Assembly (NCBI GenBank): GCA_964244295.1
Contig: CAXTIG010000037.1
Span: forward strand, 1 to 64,000
Length of the DNA stretch: 64,000 bases
Origin: JAJAZB01 sp964244295
GTDB taxonomy: Bacteria > Bacteroidota > Bacteroidia > Cytophagales > Spirosomataceae
Reading direction: 5' to 3'
Shown here in pieces: positions 46,626 to 55,984 of this stretch; position 1 is the stretch's first letter; every line of letters starts with the position of its first letter. The position numbers and the translations under genes were made by a program. The notes beneath the pieces are model-generated. The model had not been told where the DNA came from and did not search any database. It saw nothing but the letters and a program-made list of their open reading frames with translations.

Positions 46626-49592
46626 ATGAGGAACCATTTCCAACGAAAAAGCAAAGCGGCGATGCGGGCAATTTGCGCCCTGCTGCTGCTCTCCACGGCG
46701 ACCTTCGCCCAAGACCGCGCCCTGACGGGAACCGTCCGGGAGACCGGCGGAACCACGCTTCCCGGTGTCAACGTACTGCTCAAAGGCAGTACGCAAGGCA
46801 CCCAAACCAACGCCGAAGGAAAATTTACCATCAACGTCCCGACCTCGGCCACGCTCGTGTTCAGCTTCGTGGGCATGGTCACGCAGGAAGTGGCGGTGGG
46901 CAACCAGAGCACCCTCGATGTCACCCTCGCCAGCGATGCGCGGGCGCTCAGCGAAGTGGTTGTGATTGGCTACGGTTCGCAGCGCAAGAAAGATTTGACC
47001 GGCTCCATCGTGTCGATTTCCTCGAAGGAATTTCAGCCGGGCAACATCGTCAACCCCGAACAACTGGTGGCGGGTAAACTGGCCGGGGTGTCCATCACGC
47101 CGCCGAGCGGGCAACCCGGCGGCGGCAGTACCATCCGCATCCGGGGCGGCTCCTCGCTCAACGCCAGCAACGACCCGCTCATCGTCATCGACGGCGTACC
47201 GGTCGACAACAACGGCATCACCGGCGCGGCCAGCCCCCTCAGCCTCATCAACCCGCAGGACATCGAGACCTTCACCGTGTTGAAAGACGCCAGCGCGGCG
47301 GCCATTTACGGGGCGCGGGCGGCCAACGGCGTGATTCTGATCACCACCAAAAAAGGCACCCAGGGCGACCGCCTCAGCGTGAGCGTGAGCAGCCTCGGCT
47401 CGGTCTCCAACATCATCAAGCCGGTGGACGTGCTGTCGGCGGATGCGTTTCGGAACGTCATCAACACCACCGGCAACGAGGCCCAGAAAGCCCTGCTCGG
47501 CTCGGCCAACACCAATTGGCAGGACCAGATTTACCGCACTGCCTTCAGCACCGACAACAACGTGAGCGTGTCGGGGTCGCTGAAAGACGTGCCCTACCGC
47601 GTGTCGGTGGGCTACCTCAACCAGAACGGGATTCTGAAAACCTCGAACTTTGGCCGCACCACGGCTTCGCTGGGCCTCACGCCCCGCTTTTTCGACAACC
47701 ACCTCCGCGTGGACGTCAACCTGAAAGGCTCGATCATCAACAACGTTTTCGCCGACCAGGGGGCCATCGGTTCCGCCGTGGCCTTCGACCCCACGCAACC
47801 GGTGTACAGCAGCAGTGAGTTGTACGGCGGCTATTTCGAATGGCTCGACCCGGCTTCGGGCAAGCCCAACACGCTCGCCACCCGCAACCCGCTGGGGCTG
47901 CTGGAGCAGCGTTCCGACAAAAGCACCGTGCAGCGCAGCATCGGCAACGTGCAGTTCGACTACAAATTCCACTTCCTGCCCGACCTCCGCGCCAACCTCA
48001 ACCTGGGTTACGACGTGTCGTCGAGCCGGGGCAGCATTTTCGTGCCCGCCACGGCGGCCACGGGCTTCAACCGGGGCGGTACCAACAACGAGTACTCGCA
48101 GAACCGGACCAACAAAACGCTGGAGTTTTACTTGAACTACGTCAAAACCCTCGCCGCGATTTCGAGCCGGGTGGACCTGACGGCGGGGTATTCCTACCAG
48201 GATTTTATCCGCGAAAACCCCAGCTTCCCCGACCGCCTCGCCAACGGCACCGAGTTTGCCCCGGCGGGCGTGCCGTTCAAAACCCAGTACACGCTGCTGG
48301 CCTTTTTCGGACGCGCCAACTACACCTTCAAAGACCGCTACATCCTCACCGCCACGCTGCGCCGCGATGCCACCTCGCGCTTCAGCCCCCAAACCCGCTG
48401 GGGCTGGTTTCCCTCGCTGGGGGCTTCGTGGAATGTGATGGAGGAAGGTTTTTTGAAAGACTCGAAAACGATTTCGGCCCTCAAAGTCCGCGTCGGCTAC
48501 GGCGTGACCGGGCAGCAGGATTTGCCCGCCGGCGATTACCCCTACCTGCCGCGCTACACGCTCAGCGACCAGACCGCCCAGTACCAGTTTGGCAGCACGT
48601 TTTACCGCACCCTCCGCGCCGAAGGTTACGACGCCAACCTGAAGTGGGAAGAAACCCAGTCGCTCAACGCCGCCATCGACTTCGGCTTCCTCGACGGACG
48701 GATTTCGGGCAGCGTGGACGTGTACCAGAAGAAAACCAAAGACTTGTTGAGCGTGATTCCGGTGCCCGCCGGGTCGAATCTGACCAACCAGATTCTGACC
48801 AACGTGGGGAATCTGGAAAACCGGGGCATCGAATTTACCCTCAACACCCAGCCCATCCGGCGCGAGGGCCTCAGCCTCGATGTGGGCTTCAATGTGACGC
48901 TCAACGAAAATAAAATCACCAAGCTCTCGAAAGTGCCGACGCCCAACGACCCCGGCATCCTCGTCGGCGGCATCAGCGGCGGGGTGGGCAACACGGTGCA
49001 GATTCAAACCGTCGATTACCCGACCAACGCGTTTTACGTGCTCAAGCAGGTGTACGGCGACAACGGCAAGCCGATTGAAAACCTGTACGAAGACCGCAAC
49101 GGCGATGGCAAAATCACCATCGACGACCGCTACCGCTATCAATCGGCCAACCCGAAGGTGTTTCTGGGTTTCAGCACCTCGGTGACGTACCGCCGCTTCA
49201 GCGCCGGGTTCGTGTTGCGGGGCAACGTGGGCAACTACGTCTACAACAACGTCCGCTCCGGCAACGGGGCCTACCGCAACTTCACCAACGCGCTGGGTTT
49301 CAACGCCAACGGCTCGCCCGACGTGCTCGAATCGGGCTTCGTCAACAACCAGTACTTCTCGGATTATTACGTCGAAAACGGTTCGTTCCTGCGGATGGAC
49401 AACGCCAACTTAGGCTACGATTTCGGGCGGGTTTTCAACGAAAAAGCGGCGCTGCGACTTTCGCTCACGGCCCAGAACGTGTTCGTCGTCACGAAGTACA
49501 AGGGCCTCGACCCCGAACTATCGGGCGGCATCGACAGCAATTTTTACCCGCGTCCGCGCATCGTGTCGTTGGGGTTGAATTTGAATTTCTGA
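46626..49592 (+). CDS. susC: SusC/RagA-family TonB-linked outer-membrane protein
   Basis: A 988-residue receptor. Signal peptide to about residue 31 (LLLLSTATFAQ), carboxypeptidase-like domain (about 34-115, GTVRETGGTTLPGVNVLLKG, FSFVGMVTQEV), the SusC plug with SEVVVIGYGSQRKKDLTGSI, the LIVIDGVPVDN and LKDASAAAIYGARAANGVI signatures, and a barrel ending in PRIVSLGLNLNF. It imports oligosaccharides captured by SusD across the outer membrane. The SusD, SusE and amylase genes that follow indicate starch or maltodextrin. It is likely controlled by the AraC gene upstream. Confidence 0.95.
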   Translation: MRNHFQRKSKAAMRAICALLLLSTATFAQDRALTGTVRETGGTTLPGVNVLLKGSTQGTQTNAEGKFTINVPTSATLVFSFVGMVTQEVAVGNQSTLDVTLASDARALSEVVVIGYGSQRKKDLTGSIVSISSKEFQPGNIVNPEQLVAGKLAGVSITPPSGQPGGGSTIRIRGGSSLNASNDPLIVIDGVPVDNNGITGAASPLSLINPQDIETFTVLKDASAAAIYGARAANGVILITTKKGTQGDRLSVSVSSLGSVSNIIKPVDVLSADAFRNVINTTGNEAQKALLGSANTNWQDQIYRTAFSTDNNVSVSGSLKDVPYRVSVGYLNQNGILKTSNFGRTTASLGLTPRFFDNHLRVDVNLKGSIINNVFADQGAIGSAVAFDPTQPVYSSSELYGGYFEWLDPASGKPNTLATRNPLGLLEQRSDKSTVQRSIGNVQFDYKFHFLPDLRANLNLGYDVSSSRGSIFVPATAATGFNRGGTNNEYSQNRTNKTLEFYLNYVKTLAAISSRVDLTAGYSYQDFIRENPSFPDRLANGTEFAPAGVPFKTQYTLLAFFGRANYTFKDRYILTATLRRDATSRFSPQTRWGWFPSLGASWNVMEEGFLKDSKTISALKVRVGYGVTGQQDLPAGDYPYLPRYTLSDQTAQYQFGSTFYRTLRAEGYDANLKWEETQSLNAAIDFGFLDGRISGSVDVYQKKTKDLLSVIPVPAGSNLTNQILTNVGNLENRGIEFTLNTQPIRREGLSLDVGFNVTLNENKITKLSKVPTPNDPGILVGGISGGVGNTVQIQTVDYPTNAFYVLKQVYGDNGKPIENLYEDRNGDGKITIDDRYRYQSANPKVFLGFSTSVTYRRFSAGFVLRGNVGNYVYNNVRSGNGAYRNFTNALGFNANGSPDVLESGFVNNQYFSDYYVENGSFLRMDNANLGYDFGRVFNEKAALRLSLTAQNVFVVTKYKGLDPELSGGIDSNFYPRPRIVSLGLNLNF

Positions 49593-49625
49593 GGGAAGGC
49601 TTGGCTTCGAATGGCCTGCCTGCCA

Positions 49626-49749
49626 TCCGTCGGTGCCCCGTCCCGTAAACGGGACGGCAAGTGGTAAAAGTCCCTTCGGGACTGAATCCCATCTTGATTT
49701 TTAGCCCCGAAGGGGCTTCCACCATTTGCCGTTTGCTTTAGCTGACGGA
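49626..49749. repeat. Nested hairpin element in the susC-susD gap
   Basis: An outer 6-bp pair (TCCGTC/GACGGA), a second 12-bp pair with one mismatch (ACGGCAAGTGGT at about 49654-49665 with 49721-49732), and three inner hairpins: 49638-49657, 49669-49683 (AGTCCC, GGGACT) and 49703-49717 (AGCCCC, GGGGCT). Some pairings compete. It could be an inserted repeat or a structured leader for susD. Confidence 0.55.
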
Positions 49750-49835
49750 AACGCGGCAGAGACAAAAACCCAATACTGGCGAATCCCTTCAAAGCCAACC
49801 AGAACAAAGCGAACACCATCATTTTCCAAGAAACC

Positions 49836-51440
49836 ATGAACCTCACTTTTCTAAAATTTTTCGGCAAAACCGCCCTCGTCGCCGCGCTGCTGGCCCTGCC
49901 GATGGCCTGCACGAAAGACCTCGACCGGCTCCCGGCCTACGACGTGACTTCGGCCTCGGTGTACGCCGACCCGGCCAATTACAAACTCGTACTCGCCAAA
50001 CTCTACGCCGTGCTCGCCGTGAGCGGGCAAGCCGGTCCGGCGGGCAAGCCCGACATCAGCGGCATCGACGAGGGCTTTTCCAACTACATCCGTCAGTACT
50101 GGAAAGCCCAGGAACTGACCACCGACGAGGCCGTCATCGGCTGGAACGACGGCTCGATTCAGGACTACCACAACATGAACTGGTCGTCGGGCAACGAGTT
50201 TATCACCGCCGTGTACAACCGGATTTTCTACCTCGTCACGGCCAGCAACGAGTTTATCCGCGAAACCACCGACGAAAAACTGGGCAGCCGGGGCATCAGC
50301 GGGCAGACGCTCAGTGACGTGAAAGCCTACCGCGCCGAGGCCCGCTTCCTCCGCGCCCTGGCCTACTCCCACGCCCTCGATTTGTTCGGGGGCCGGGTGC
50401 CCTTCGTGACCGAGGCCGACGCCGTCGGCTCGTTCCTGCCCGCGCAGACCAACGCAGCGGCGCTGTTTACCTACGTCGAAACGGAGTTGAAGGCCATCGA
50501 AACCGACCTGGCCGCCCCTAAAGCGGGCGAGTACGGCCGCGCCGACCGTGCTGCCGCCTGGACACTCCTGGCCCACCTGTACCTCAACGCGCAGGTGTAC
50601 ACCGGCACCGCCCGCTGGACCGACGTGGTGACGTATTCGAACAAAGTCATCGCCTCCAACGCCTTCAGCCTCGAACCCGAATACGCCAATTTGTTCAAGG
50701 CCGACAACCACCTGTCGAAGGAAATTATCTTTCCGGTGACGTTCGACGGCACCCGCACCAAGTCCTACGGCGGGATGACCTTCCTGATTCACGCGCCGGT
50801 GGGGGGCAAAATGAACCCGGCTGATTTTGGCATCAACGGCGGCTGGGCCGGGCTGCGCACCACGAAGGCGACCGTCAACCAATTCAGCGACCCATCAGGC
50901 AAAACCGATCGCCGCGCCTTGTTTTTCACCGACGGGCAAAGCCTGGAAATCAACGAGGTACTCAACAAATTTGAGGACGGCTACGCCGTGACGAAGTTTA
51001 AAAACGTAACCTCGGCGGGCAAACCTGGCTCCGACATCGAAGGCAATTTCCCCGACACCGATTTTCCGCTCTTCCGCCTCGCCGACGTGTACCTGATGTA
51101 CGCCGAAGGCGTGGTACGCGGCGGCACCGGTGGCGACGCTGCGACGGCGCTGGGCTACGTGAACCAACTCCGCCAGCGGGCGTACAAAGGCACGACGGGC
51201 AACGTCACCGCCCTCACCACCGACTTCCTGCTGGCCGAACGCGGTCGCGAATTGTACTGGGAAGGCTACCGCCGCAGCGACCTCATCCGCTACAACCGCT
51301 TCGTGGAGGGCACCTTCCTCTGGCCCTTCAAGGGCGGACTGAAAGAAGGCCGGGGCGTGGAACCGTTCCGCACCATTTTCCCCATCCCGGCGGCGGATTT
51401 GGTAGCCAATCCGAATTTGAAACAGAATACGGGATACTGA
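49836..51440 (+). CDS. susD: SusD/RagB-family starch-binding lipoprotein
   Basis: A 534-residue lipoprotein (lipobox ending MAC, Cys at residue 25). The SusD pattern is present: DVTSASVYADPANYKLVLAK at the start, AEARFLRALAYSHALDLFGG with the TPR-like helices, AAWTLLAHLYLNAQVY, and the C-terminal LLAERGRELYWEGYRRSDLI with FPIPAADLVANP. SusD holds the glycan over the SusC pore. It is the partner of the SusC upstream, separated by a 243-bp gap containing a nested hairpin. The stop lies seven bases before a perfect palindrome. Confidence 0.95.
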   Translation: MNLTFLKFFGKTALVAALLALPMACTKDLDRLPAYDVTSASVYADPANYKLVLAKLYAVLAVSGQAGPAGKPDISGIDEGFSNYIRQYWKAQELTTDEAVIGWNDGSIQDYHNMNWSSGNEFITAVYNRIFYLVTASNEFIRETTDEKLGSRGISGQTLSDVKAYRAEARFLRALAYSHALDLFGGRVPFVTEADAVGSFLPAQTNAAALFTYVETELKAIETDLAAPKAGEYGRADRAAAWTLLAHLYLNAQVYTGTARWTDVVTYSNKVIASNAFSLEPEYANLFKADNHLSKEIIFPVTFDGTRTKSYGGMTFLIHAPVGGKMNPADFGINGGWAGLRTTKATVNQFSDPSGKTDRRALFFTDGQSLEINEVLNKFEDGYAVTKFKNVTSAGKPGSDIEGNFPDTDFPLFRLADVYLMYAEGVVRGGTGGDAATALGYVNQLRQRAYKGTTGNVTALTTDFLLAERGRELYWEGYRRSDLIRYNRFVEGTFLWPFKGGLKEGRGVEPFRTIFPIPAADLVANPNLKQNTGY

Positions 51441-51447
51441 AAAGGTA

Positions 51448-51560
51448 GCGTCATGCTGAACTTGTTTCAGCATCTTCCCGCTGGCTGGCCGAGTCGGTTG
51501 GCTACCGGCGAACGGCCTCAACGGAGAGAAGAAGATGCTGAAACAAGTTCAGCATGACGC
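51448..51560. repeat. Palindrome, GTCATGCTGAACTTG family, in the susD-susE gap
   Basis: Perfect 30-bp arms (51448-51477 with 51531-51560) around a 53-base loop. The arm is GCGTCATGCTGAACTTG then TTTCAGCATCTTC. It lies 7 bp after the susD stop and 36 bp before susE. Confidence 0.9.
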
Positions 51561-51596
51561 CACCCCAAAATTTGACATTCAAACCTCACATTTAAA

Positions 51597-52637
51597 ATGA
51601 AAACCTGGTTTAAAACCCTCCTCTTCGCGGCTTCGACGGCGTTAGCCCTAAGCGGCTGCGAGAAAGACGAAGAACGCCTTGTCGTGCAGCCGGGCGGTCC
51701 GCTCACGCTCACGGCCAGCGCGCCTACCGTGGCACTCAACAGCACCGATGCCGCTAAGGACGCGGTGACGTTCTCCTGGTCGCCCGCCTCCTACGGCTAC
51801 AGTGCCGCCATCACCTACACGCTGCAAGTGGACAAAAAAGGCGGGGATTTTAAAGCTCCGAGTGAGTTTGCGGTGGGCAATGCCACCAAGAAAACCTTCA
51901 CCGTGGCCGATTTTAACGCGCTGCTCATCAAACTCGGCGTGGCCGCCGGGAGCGCCGGGCAGGTGGACGCGCGGGTGAAATCGGACGTCAGTCCGAGCGT
52001 GACCCCGATTTTGTCGGGCACCTCGACCGTCAGCGGCACGCCGTACCTCGTCGTGATTCAGTACGCGGCCCTGTACGTGCCGGGGGCCTACCAGGGCTGG
52101 ACACCGGCGAAGGCCCCGTCGATTGTTTCGGTGAAAGACGATAAGGTGTATGAAGGCTACGTCAATTTCCCCGATGCCGTCACCGAGTTTAAACTGACCG
52201 ACACGCCCACCTGGGACAAAGGTATTTTTGGCGACGAAAAAGGCGGCACCACGGGCATCATCGTTTCGCCCGGCGACAATTTCAAAGTGACCGGTGCGGG
52301 CTACTACCTGCTCAAGGCCGACTTGAACGCCAAGAAATGGTCGGCCACCAAAACCACCTGGGGCATCATTGGCTCCGCCACGCCCAAAGGCTGGGACGCC
52401 GACACGCCGCTCACCTACGATGCCGCCAGCGGCACCTGGAAAACGACCATCGTGCTGAAAGACGGCGAAATCAAGTTCCGCGCCAACAGCGACTGGGGCA
52501 TCAACTTCGGCGACACCAAAGCCGACGGTCTGCTCGATGCCGGGGGCGACAACATCGCCGTGAAAGCGGGTACCTACGTTCTGGCGCTCAATTTGAGCGT
52601 GGGTGGCAACTACACCTTTACTCTGACCAAACAGTAA
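51597..52637 (+). CDS. susE: SusE-family starch-binding lipoprotein
   Basis: A 346-residue lipoprotein (lipobox LSGC, Cys at residue 21). The N-terminal SusE domain covers about 22-140 (VTFSWSPASYGYSAAITYTL) and two SusE/SusF-type carbohydrate-binding modules follow: about 145-235 (LYVPGAYQGWTPAKAPSIV) and 245-346 (WGIIGSATPKGWDADTPLTY, EIKFRANSDWGINFGD). It binds starch at the cell surface beside SusD. A hairpin without T-run follows. Confidence 0.9.
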   Translation: MKTWFKTLLFAASTALALSGCEKDEERLVVQPGGPLTLTASAPTVALNSTDAAKDAVTFSWSPASYGYSAAITYTLQVDKKGGDFKAPSEFAVGNATKKTFTVADFNALLIKLGVAAGSAGQVDARVKSDVSPSVTPILSGTSTVSGTPYLVVIQYAALYVPGAYQGWTPAKAPSIVSVKDDKVYEGYVNFPDAVTEFKLTDTPTWDKGIFGDEKGGTTGIIVSPGDNFKVTGAGYYLLKADLNAKKWSATKTTWGIIGSATPKGWDADTPLTYDAASGTWKTTIVLKDGEIKFRANSDWGINFGDTKADGLLDAGGDNIAVKAGTYVLALNLSVGGNYTFTLTKQ

Positions 52638-52663
52638 GTACCCTTAGGTTTATGCGAATCGGA

Positions 52664-52691
52664 AATCGGCGCGGCGCTTGCCGCGCCGATT
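52664..52691. terminator. GC-rich hairpin after susE
   Basis: A 12-bp perfect stem (AATCGGCGCGGC with its complement) and GCTT loop, 26 bp after the susE stop. No T-run, so at most a partial terminator or processing hairpin within the operon. Confidence 0.45.
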
Positions 52692-52721
52692 CTACTTGGC
52701 CTATCCGAAAATTCAAAAACT

Positions 52722-52823
52722 CATCGCCGAAAATACCCCCCACCCCCTAAAGGGGACTTACCCGCCTGAAATTTGGAGCAACGAAAAGCCCCCTTTAGGG
52801 GGTGGGGGGTATTTTCGGCGATG
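52722..52823. repeat. GC-rich palindrome, copy 3 of the 11012 family
   Basis: Perfect 34-bp arms (52722-52755 with 52790-52823). The core CCCCCTAAAGGGG is shared with the other copies, but the outer 14 bases (CATCGCCGAAAATA) are found in neither and are still perfectly symmetric. It covers the possible early ATG at 52802 of the amylase gene. Confidence 0.9.
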
Positions 52824-52864
52824 GGTTTTTCTCCCGAAAAGCACTTGTTTTCATGTCCGTTTTT

Positions 52865-54718
52865 ATGAATCCCATTCGTCTCCTGCTTCTTGCCCTACTT
52901 GCAGTCGCTCCCTTGTTCGGCCTTCGCGCGCAACGCATCGAGCCGATGAACTGGTGGGTCGGCATGAAGAATTCCAACCTGCAACTCCTGGTTCAGGGCG
53001 AGAACATCGGCGAAACGACCCCCGTCATCGCCCATCCGGGCGTGACGATTGCGAAGGTCCACCGGGCGGACAGCCGGAATTACCTGTTCGTGGACGTCCG
53101 CATCGCGCCGACGACCAAACCCGGAACGTTTCCGATTAATTTTACGAAAGGGGGCAAAACGCTGTACACCCACCCGTACACGCTGCTGGCCCGGCAACCA
53201 AACGCGGCACAGTTGCAAGGCTTTTCGTCCGCCGATGTCATTTACCTGGTGGTGCCTGACCGCTTTGCGAACGGCGACGAAACCAACGACGTGGTTGCCG
53301 CCACCAAAGAGGCCACGGTAAACCGGAAAGCCGAAGGTGGCCGCCACGGCGGCGACCTCCGGGGCCTCATCAACAGCCTCGATTACCTGGCCGCGATGGG
53401 CTACACGGCCATCTGGCCGACGGTGGTGTTGGAGAACGATATGCCCGCCTACTCCTACCACGGCTACGCCATCACGAATCACTACAAAATTGACCCCCGG
53501 TTCGGGACCCTCGACGAGTACAGAGAACTCGCCGCGAAAGCCAGGCAGAAAGGAATAAAATTGATTTTTGACGAAGTCCTCAACCACACCGGCACGAACT
53601 ACTGGTGGATGCAGGATTTGCCGTTTAAAAACTGGCTCAACTACCCGGATTCGCCCGTCCGCACGAACCACCGGCGAACGGTCAACCAGGACGTGTACGC
53701 CTCGACTTACGACAAGGCGCTGATGAGCAAAGGCTGGTTCGACACCACCATGCCCGACATGAACGGGGAGAACCAATTTCTGGCTAATTACCTGATTCAA
53801 AGTTCAATCTGGTGGATTGAAACGGGCCAGTTGGGGGGCTTGCGGCAGGACACCTACGGATATTCCGACAAAAAACTGCTGGAGCAGTGGAGTTGCCGCA
53901 TTCGCAACGAGTACCCGAATTTCAGCATGGTCGGCGAAGAATGGAGCCTGAATCCGCTGATCACTTCGTACTGGCAGGCGGGAAAAAAAAACGCGGACGG
54001 CTACCAAAGCTGCCTGACCAGCGTGATGGATTTCCCCTTGCAGGCGGCCCTGGTCGAAGCCCTGAAGGAGCGGGGTACTCCCGATTCCGACCAGGGCCTG
54101 ACCAAACTCTACGAAGCCCTGGCGAACGATTTTGCCTACGCCAACCCGACGACCAATTTAATCATGGGCGACAACCACGACATGGACCGGCTATACACCC
54201 AACTCGACGAAGACGTGGCCCTGATGAAAATGGCGCTGACCTACCTCTTGACCATCCGGGGCATTCCCCAGATTTACTACGGCACCGAAGTGTTGATGAA
54301 AAACACCGGCTTTCACAAACACGACGGGTTGATTCGGTCCGATTTTCCAGGTGGCTGGCAAGGCGACAGCGTGAATGCGTTTACCGGAGCGGGCTTGTCC
54401 GCCGAGCAAAAAGCCATGCAGGGGTATTTGAAAAAACTCCTGACCTGGCGGAAGGCCAACCCCGTCATCGCGACCGGGAAGACGATCCATTTCGCGCCGT
54501 TTGGGGGCGTGTACGCGTATTTCCGGCACGACCAGCAAAAAATAGTGATGGTGGTTTTGAATAAAAATTCGTCGGTGATCAACCTGGACACGTCCCGATT
54601 CCGTGAGTTGCTAAACGGAAAATCGGCGTTGAAAAACCCCCTGACCAACGAAGAAATCAGGCTGACCGACCCGGTGCCCATCCCGGCAAAATCAGCGGTG
54701 ATTTTTGAGGTGAACTGA
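52865..54718 (+). CDS. Secreted alpha-amylase/cyclomaltodextrinase (GH13)
   Basis: A 617-residue enzyme from the ATG at 52865 (MNPIRLLLLALLAVAPLFG, signal peptide); an ATG at 52853 is also possible, and one at 52802 lies in a repeat arm. The N-terminal cyclomaltodextrinase domain (IEPMNWWVGMKNSNLQLLV) is followed by the GH13 barrel with LVVPDRFANGD, the nucleophile region GLRQDTYGYSD, the acid/base MVGEEWSL and GDNHDMDR, and a C-terminal beta domain (IVMVVLNKNSSVINLDTSRF). It should cut maltodextrins in the periplasm or at the surface, fourth gene of the sus operon. A Ca-binding site is likely. Confidence 0.9.
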   Translation: MNPIRLLLLALLAVAPLFGLRAQRIEPMNWWVGMKNSNLQLLVQGENIGETTPVIAHPGVTIAKVHRADSRNYLFVDVRIAPTTKPGTFPINFTKGGKTLYTHPYTLLARQPNAAQLQGFSSADVIYLVVPDRFANGDETNDVVAATKEATVNRKAEGGRHGGDLRGLINSLDYLAAMGYTAIWPTVVLENDMPAYSYHGYAITNHYKIDPRFGTLDEYRELAAKARQKGIKLIFDEVLNHTGTNYWWMQDLPFKNWLNYPDSPVRTNHRRTVNQDVYASTYDKALMSKGWFDTTMPDMNGENQFLANYLIQSSIWWIETGQLGGLRQDTYGYSDKKLLEQWSCRIRNEYPNFSMVGEEWSLNPLITSYWQAGKKNADGYQSCLTSVMDFPLQAALVEALKERGTPDSDQGLTKLYEALANDFAYANPTTNLIMGDNHDMDRLYTQLDEDVALMKMALTYLLTIRGIPQIYYGTEVLMKNTGFHKHDGLIRSDFPGGWQGDSVNAFTGAGLSAEQKAMQGYLKKLLTWRKANPVIATGKTIHFAPFGGVYAYFRHDQQKIVMVVLNKNSSVINLDTSRFRELLNGKSALKNPLTNEEIRLTDPVPIPAKSAVIFEVN

Positions 54719-54726
54719 CGCTGCCC

Positions 54727-55452
54727 ATGAAAAATCTGGTTTTCATCGCGGCCTCGTTGGGTGCCCCGGCTGCCTGGTGCCAGGAGGTGACGGTGGCATC
54801 CGGAACCTGAAACGGCACGCCAATTTCCCGCCCGCTTGGTGGAGGACCGCCACGTGGACGTGTGGCTCCCGACTGATTACGTGTCGGAAGGCCACGCCCA
54901 CCTGATGAATTTCGCGGTCGATGGCCTGGAAACCGGCCTCAACGACAGCCAGTTGACCTACCCCGGCCGCAAACCGTGACCATCACCGCCACCGCTTCGG
55001 CCTACCTGCCCGCGCAGCAAGACGAAGCGGGCGCGGCCATCGCCCAACGCGACCCGACTCAGTAACCCTACTGGCACATCGAACGGGCGCGAATCGGGAC
55101 GTCCCGAACCGGGCGGGTCGACCTGGTGGTGAATGGCCTGGCCGTGGATTCCGCTAGCACCGTGGCCGATGGCCGGTTGCGGGACGTGCGTTTTTCGTAC
55201 CCCATCGCCCGGTCGAGTGGGGTGGCCCTCCGGATTTACCCCGGTGCCCACACCAACCCCATCTTCGTTGAAGTGGGCGGCAAAGCCATCCGGGAGCGAA
55301 AAAGCATTGAGTGGTGCCGGAAATCCGTGGATCGGTGCTGGAAAACAAAGGAAAAAAACATCCGCCCCGCCGAACGGGCCGCCGCCCAGGCCGCCTACGA
55401 CCAGGCCCGCGCCGTGTACGACCAACGGCTGGCGGAAGCAGCGGCGAACTAA
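54727..55452 (+). pseudogene. Degraded secreted-protein gene (CehA/McbA-like metallohydrolase tail)
   Basis: A start with a signal peptide (MKNLVFIAASLGAPAAWCQ) runs into TGA after 27 codons. A second piece in another frame (LVEDRHVDVWLPTDYVSEG to LNDSQLTYPGRKP) ends in TGA, and a third frame continues TVTITATASAYLPAQQDE, a TAA at 55063, then PYWHIERARIGTSRTGRVDL and SSGVALRIYPGAHTNPIFVE to the stop. The last part resembles the C-terminus of secreted metal-dependent hydrolases I know as CehA/McbA-like. At least one deletion, one frameshift and one nonsense change are present. The family call is tentative, and it belongs to the end of the sus operon by position only. Confidence 0.6.
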
Positions 55453-55567
55453 CCGGTAACGGGAAAGCGGTGCGGCTCTGATGCGCAGCTTTTTTTAGGT
55501 CAGTCGGGAGAGGTGAACAATCTTTCGGAAATAAAGCCGTATCTTCCGGCGGTTTTAACTTTTTCTA

Positions 55568-55759
55568 ATGACTGGTACCGTAAAATTTTTCAATGACTCG
55601 AAGGGATTCGGGTTCATCAAGCCGGATGATTCTGGCGAAGACATCTTCGTTCACGTGTCGGGTCTCATCGACGAGATTCGTGAAAACGACAAAGTGTCGT
55701 ACGACGTGGAGCGCGGCAAAAAAGGCATGAACGCGGTCAACGTGAAGATTGCTCAGTAA
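55568..55759 (+). CDS. cspA: Cold-shock protein
   Basis: A 63-residue cold-shock-domain protein that binds single-stranded RNA and DNA and melts mRNA structure. RNP1 (KGFGFIKP) and RNP2 (DIFVHVSG) are intact. The length and the start MTGTVKFFNDSKGFGFI are typical. It is a single-gene unit with an intrinsic terminator 31 bp after the stop. No promoter matches the consensus well in the leader. Confidence 0.95.
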   Translation: MTGTVKFFNDSKGFGFIKPDDSGEDIFVHVSGLIDEIRENDKVSYDVERGKKGMNAVNVKIAQ

Positions 55760-55790
55760 CGCCAAACAGGATTCTTCGGAATCGGTTGAA

Positions 55791-55816
55791 GACCCGCTGC
55801 AAGGCGGGTCTTTTTT
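55791..55816 (+). terminator. Intrinsic terminator of the cold-shock gene
   Basis: A 7-bp GC-rich stem (GACCCGC with GCGGGTC) and a six-base loop are followed by six T. Confidence 0.85.
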
Positions 55817-55984
55817 GTGCCCGCTGGTGTCGATGGGGAGGATTTAATGAATTCTTAACGTTCGGGAAATCAACCGGGGACGTTCCCGCAGTAGCTTTCG
55901 GCTCTGAATCCGCCGGACGCTTTCTCGTAAAAAAAGCGTTTGGTCAGTACGGGACGGTTCAACCAGAAACTCTTTCCAATCCGC

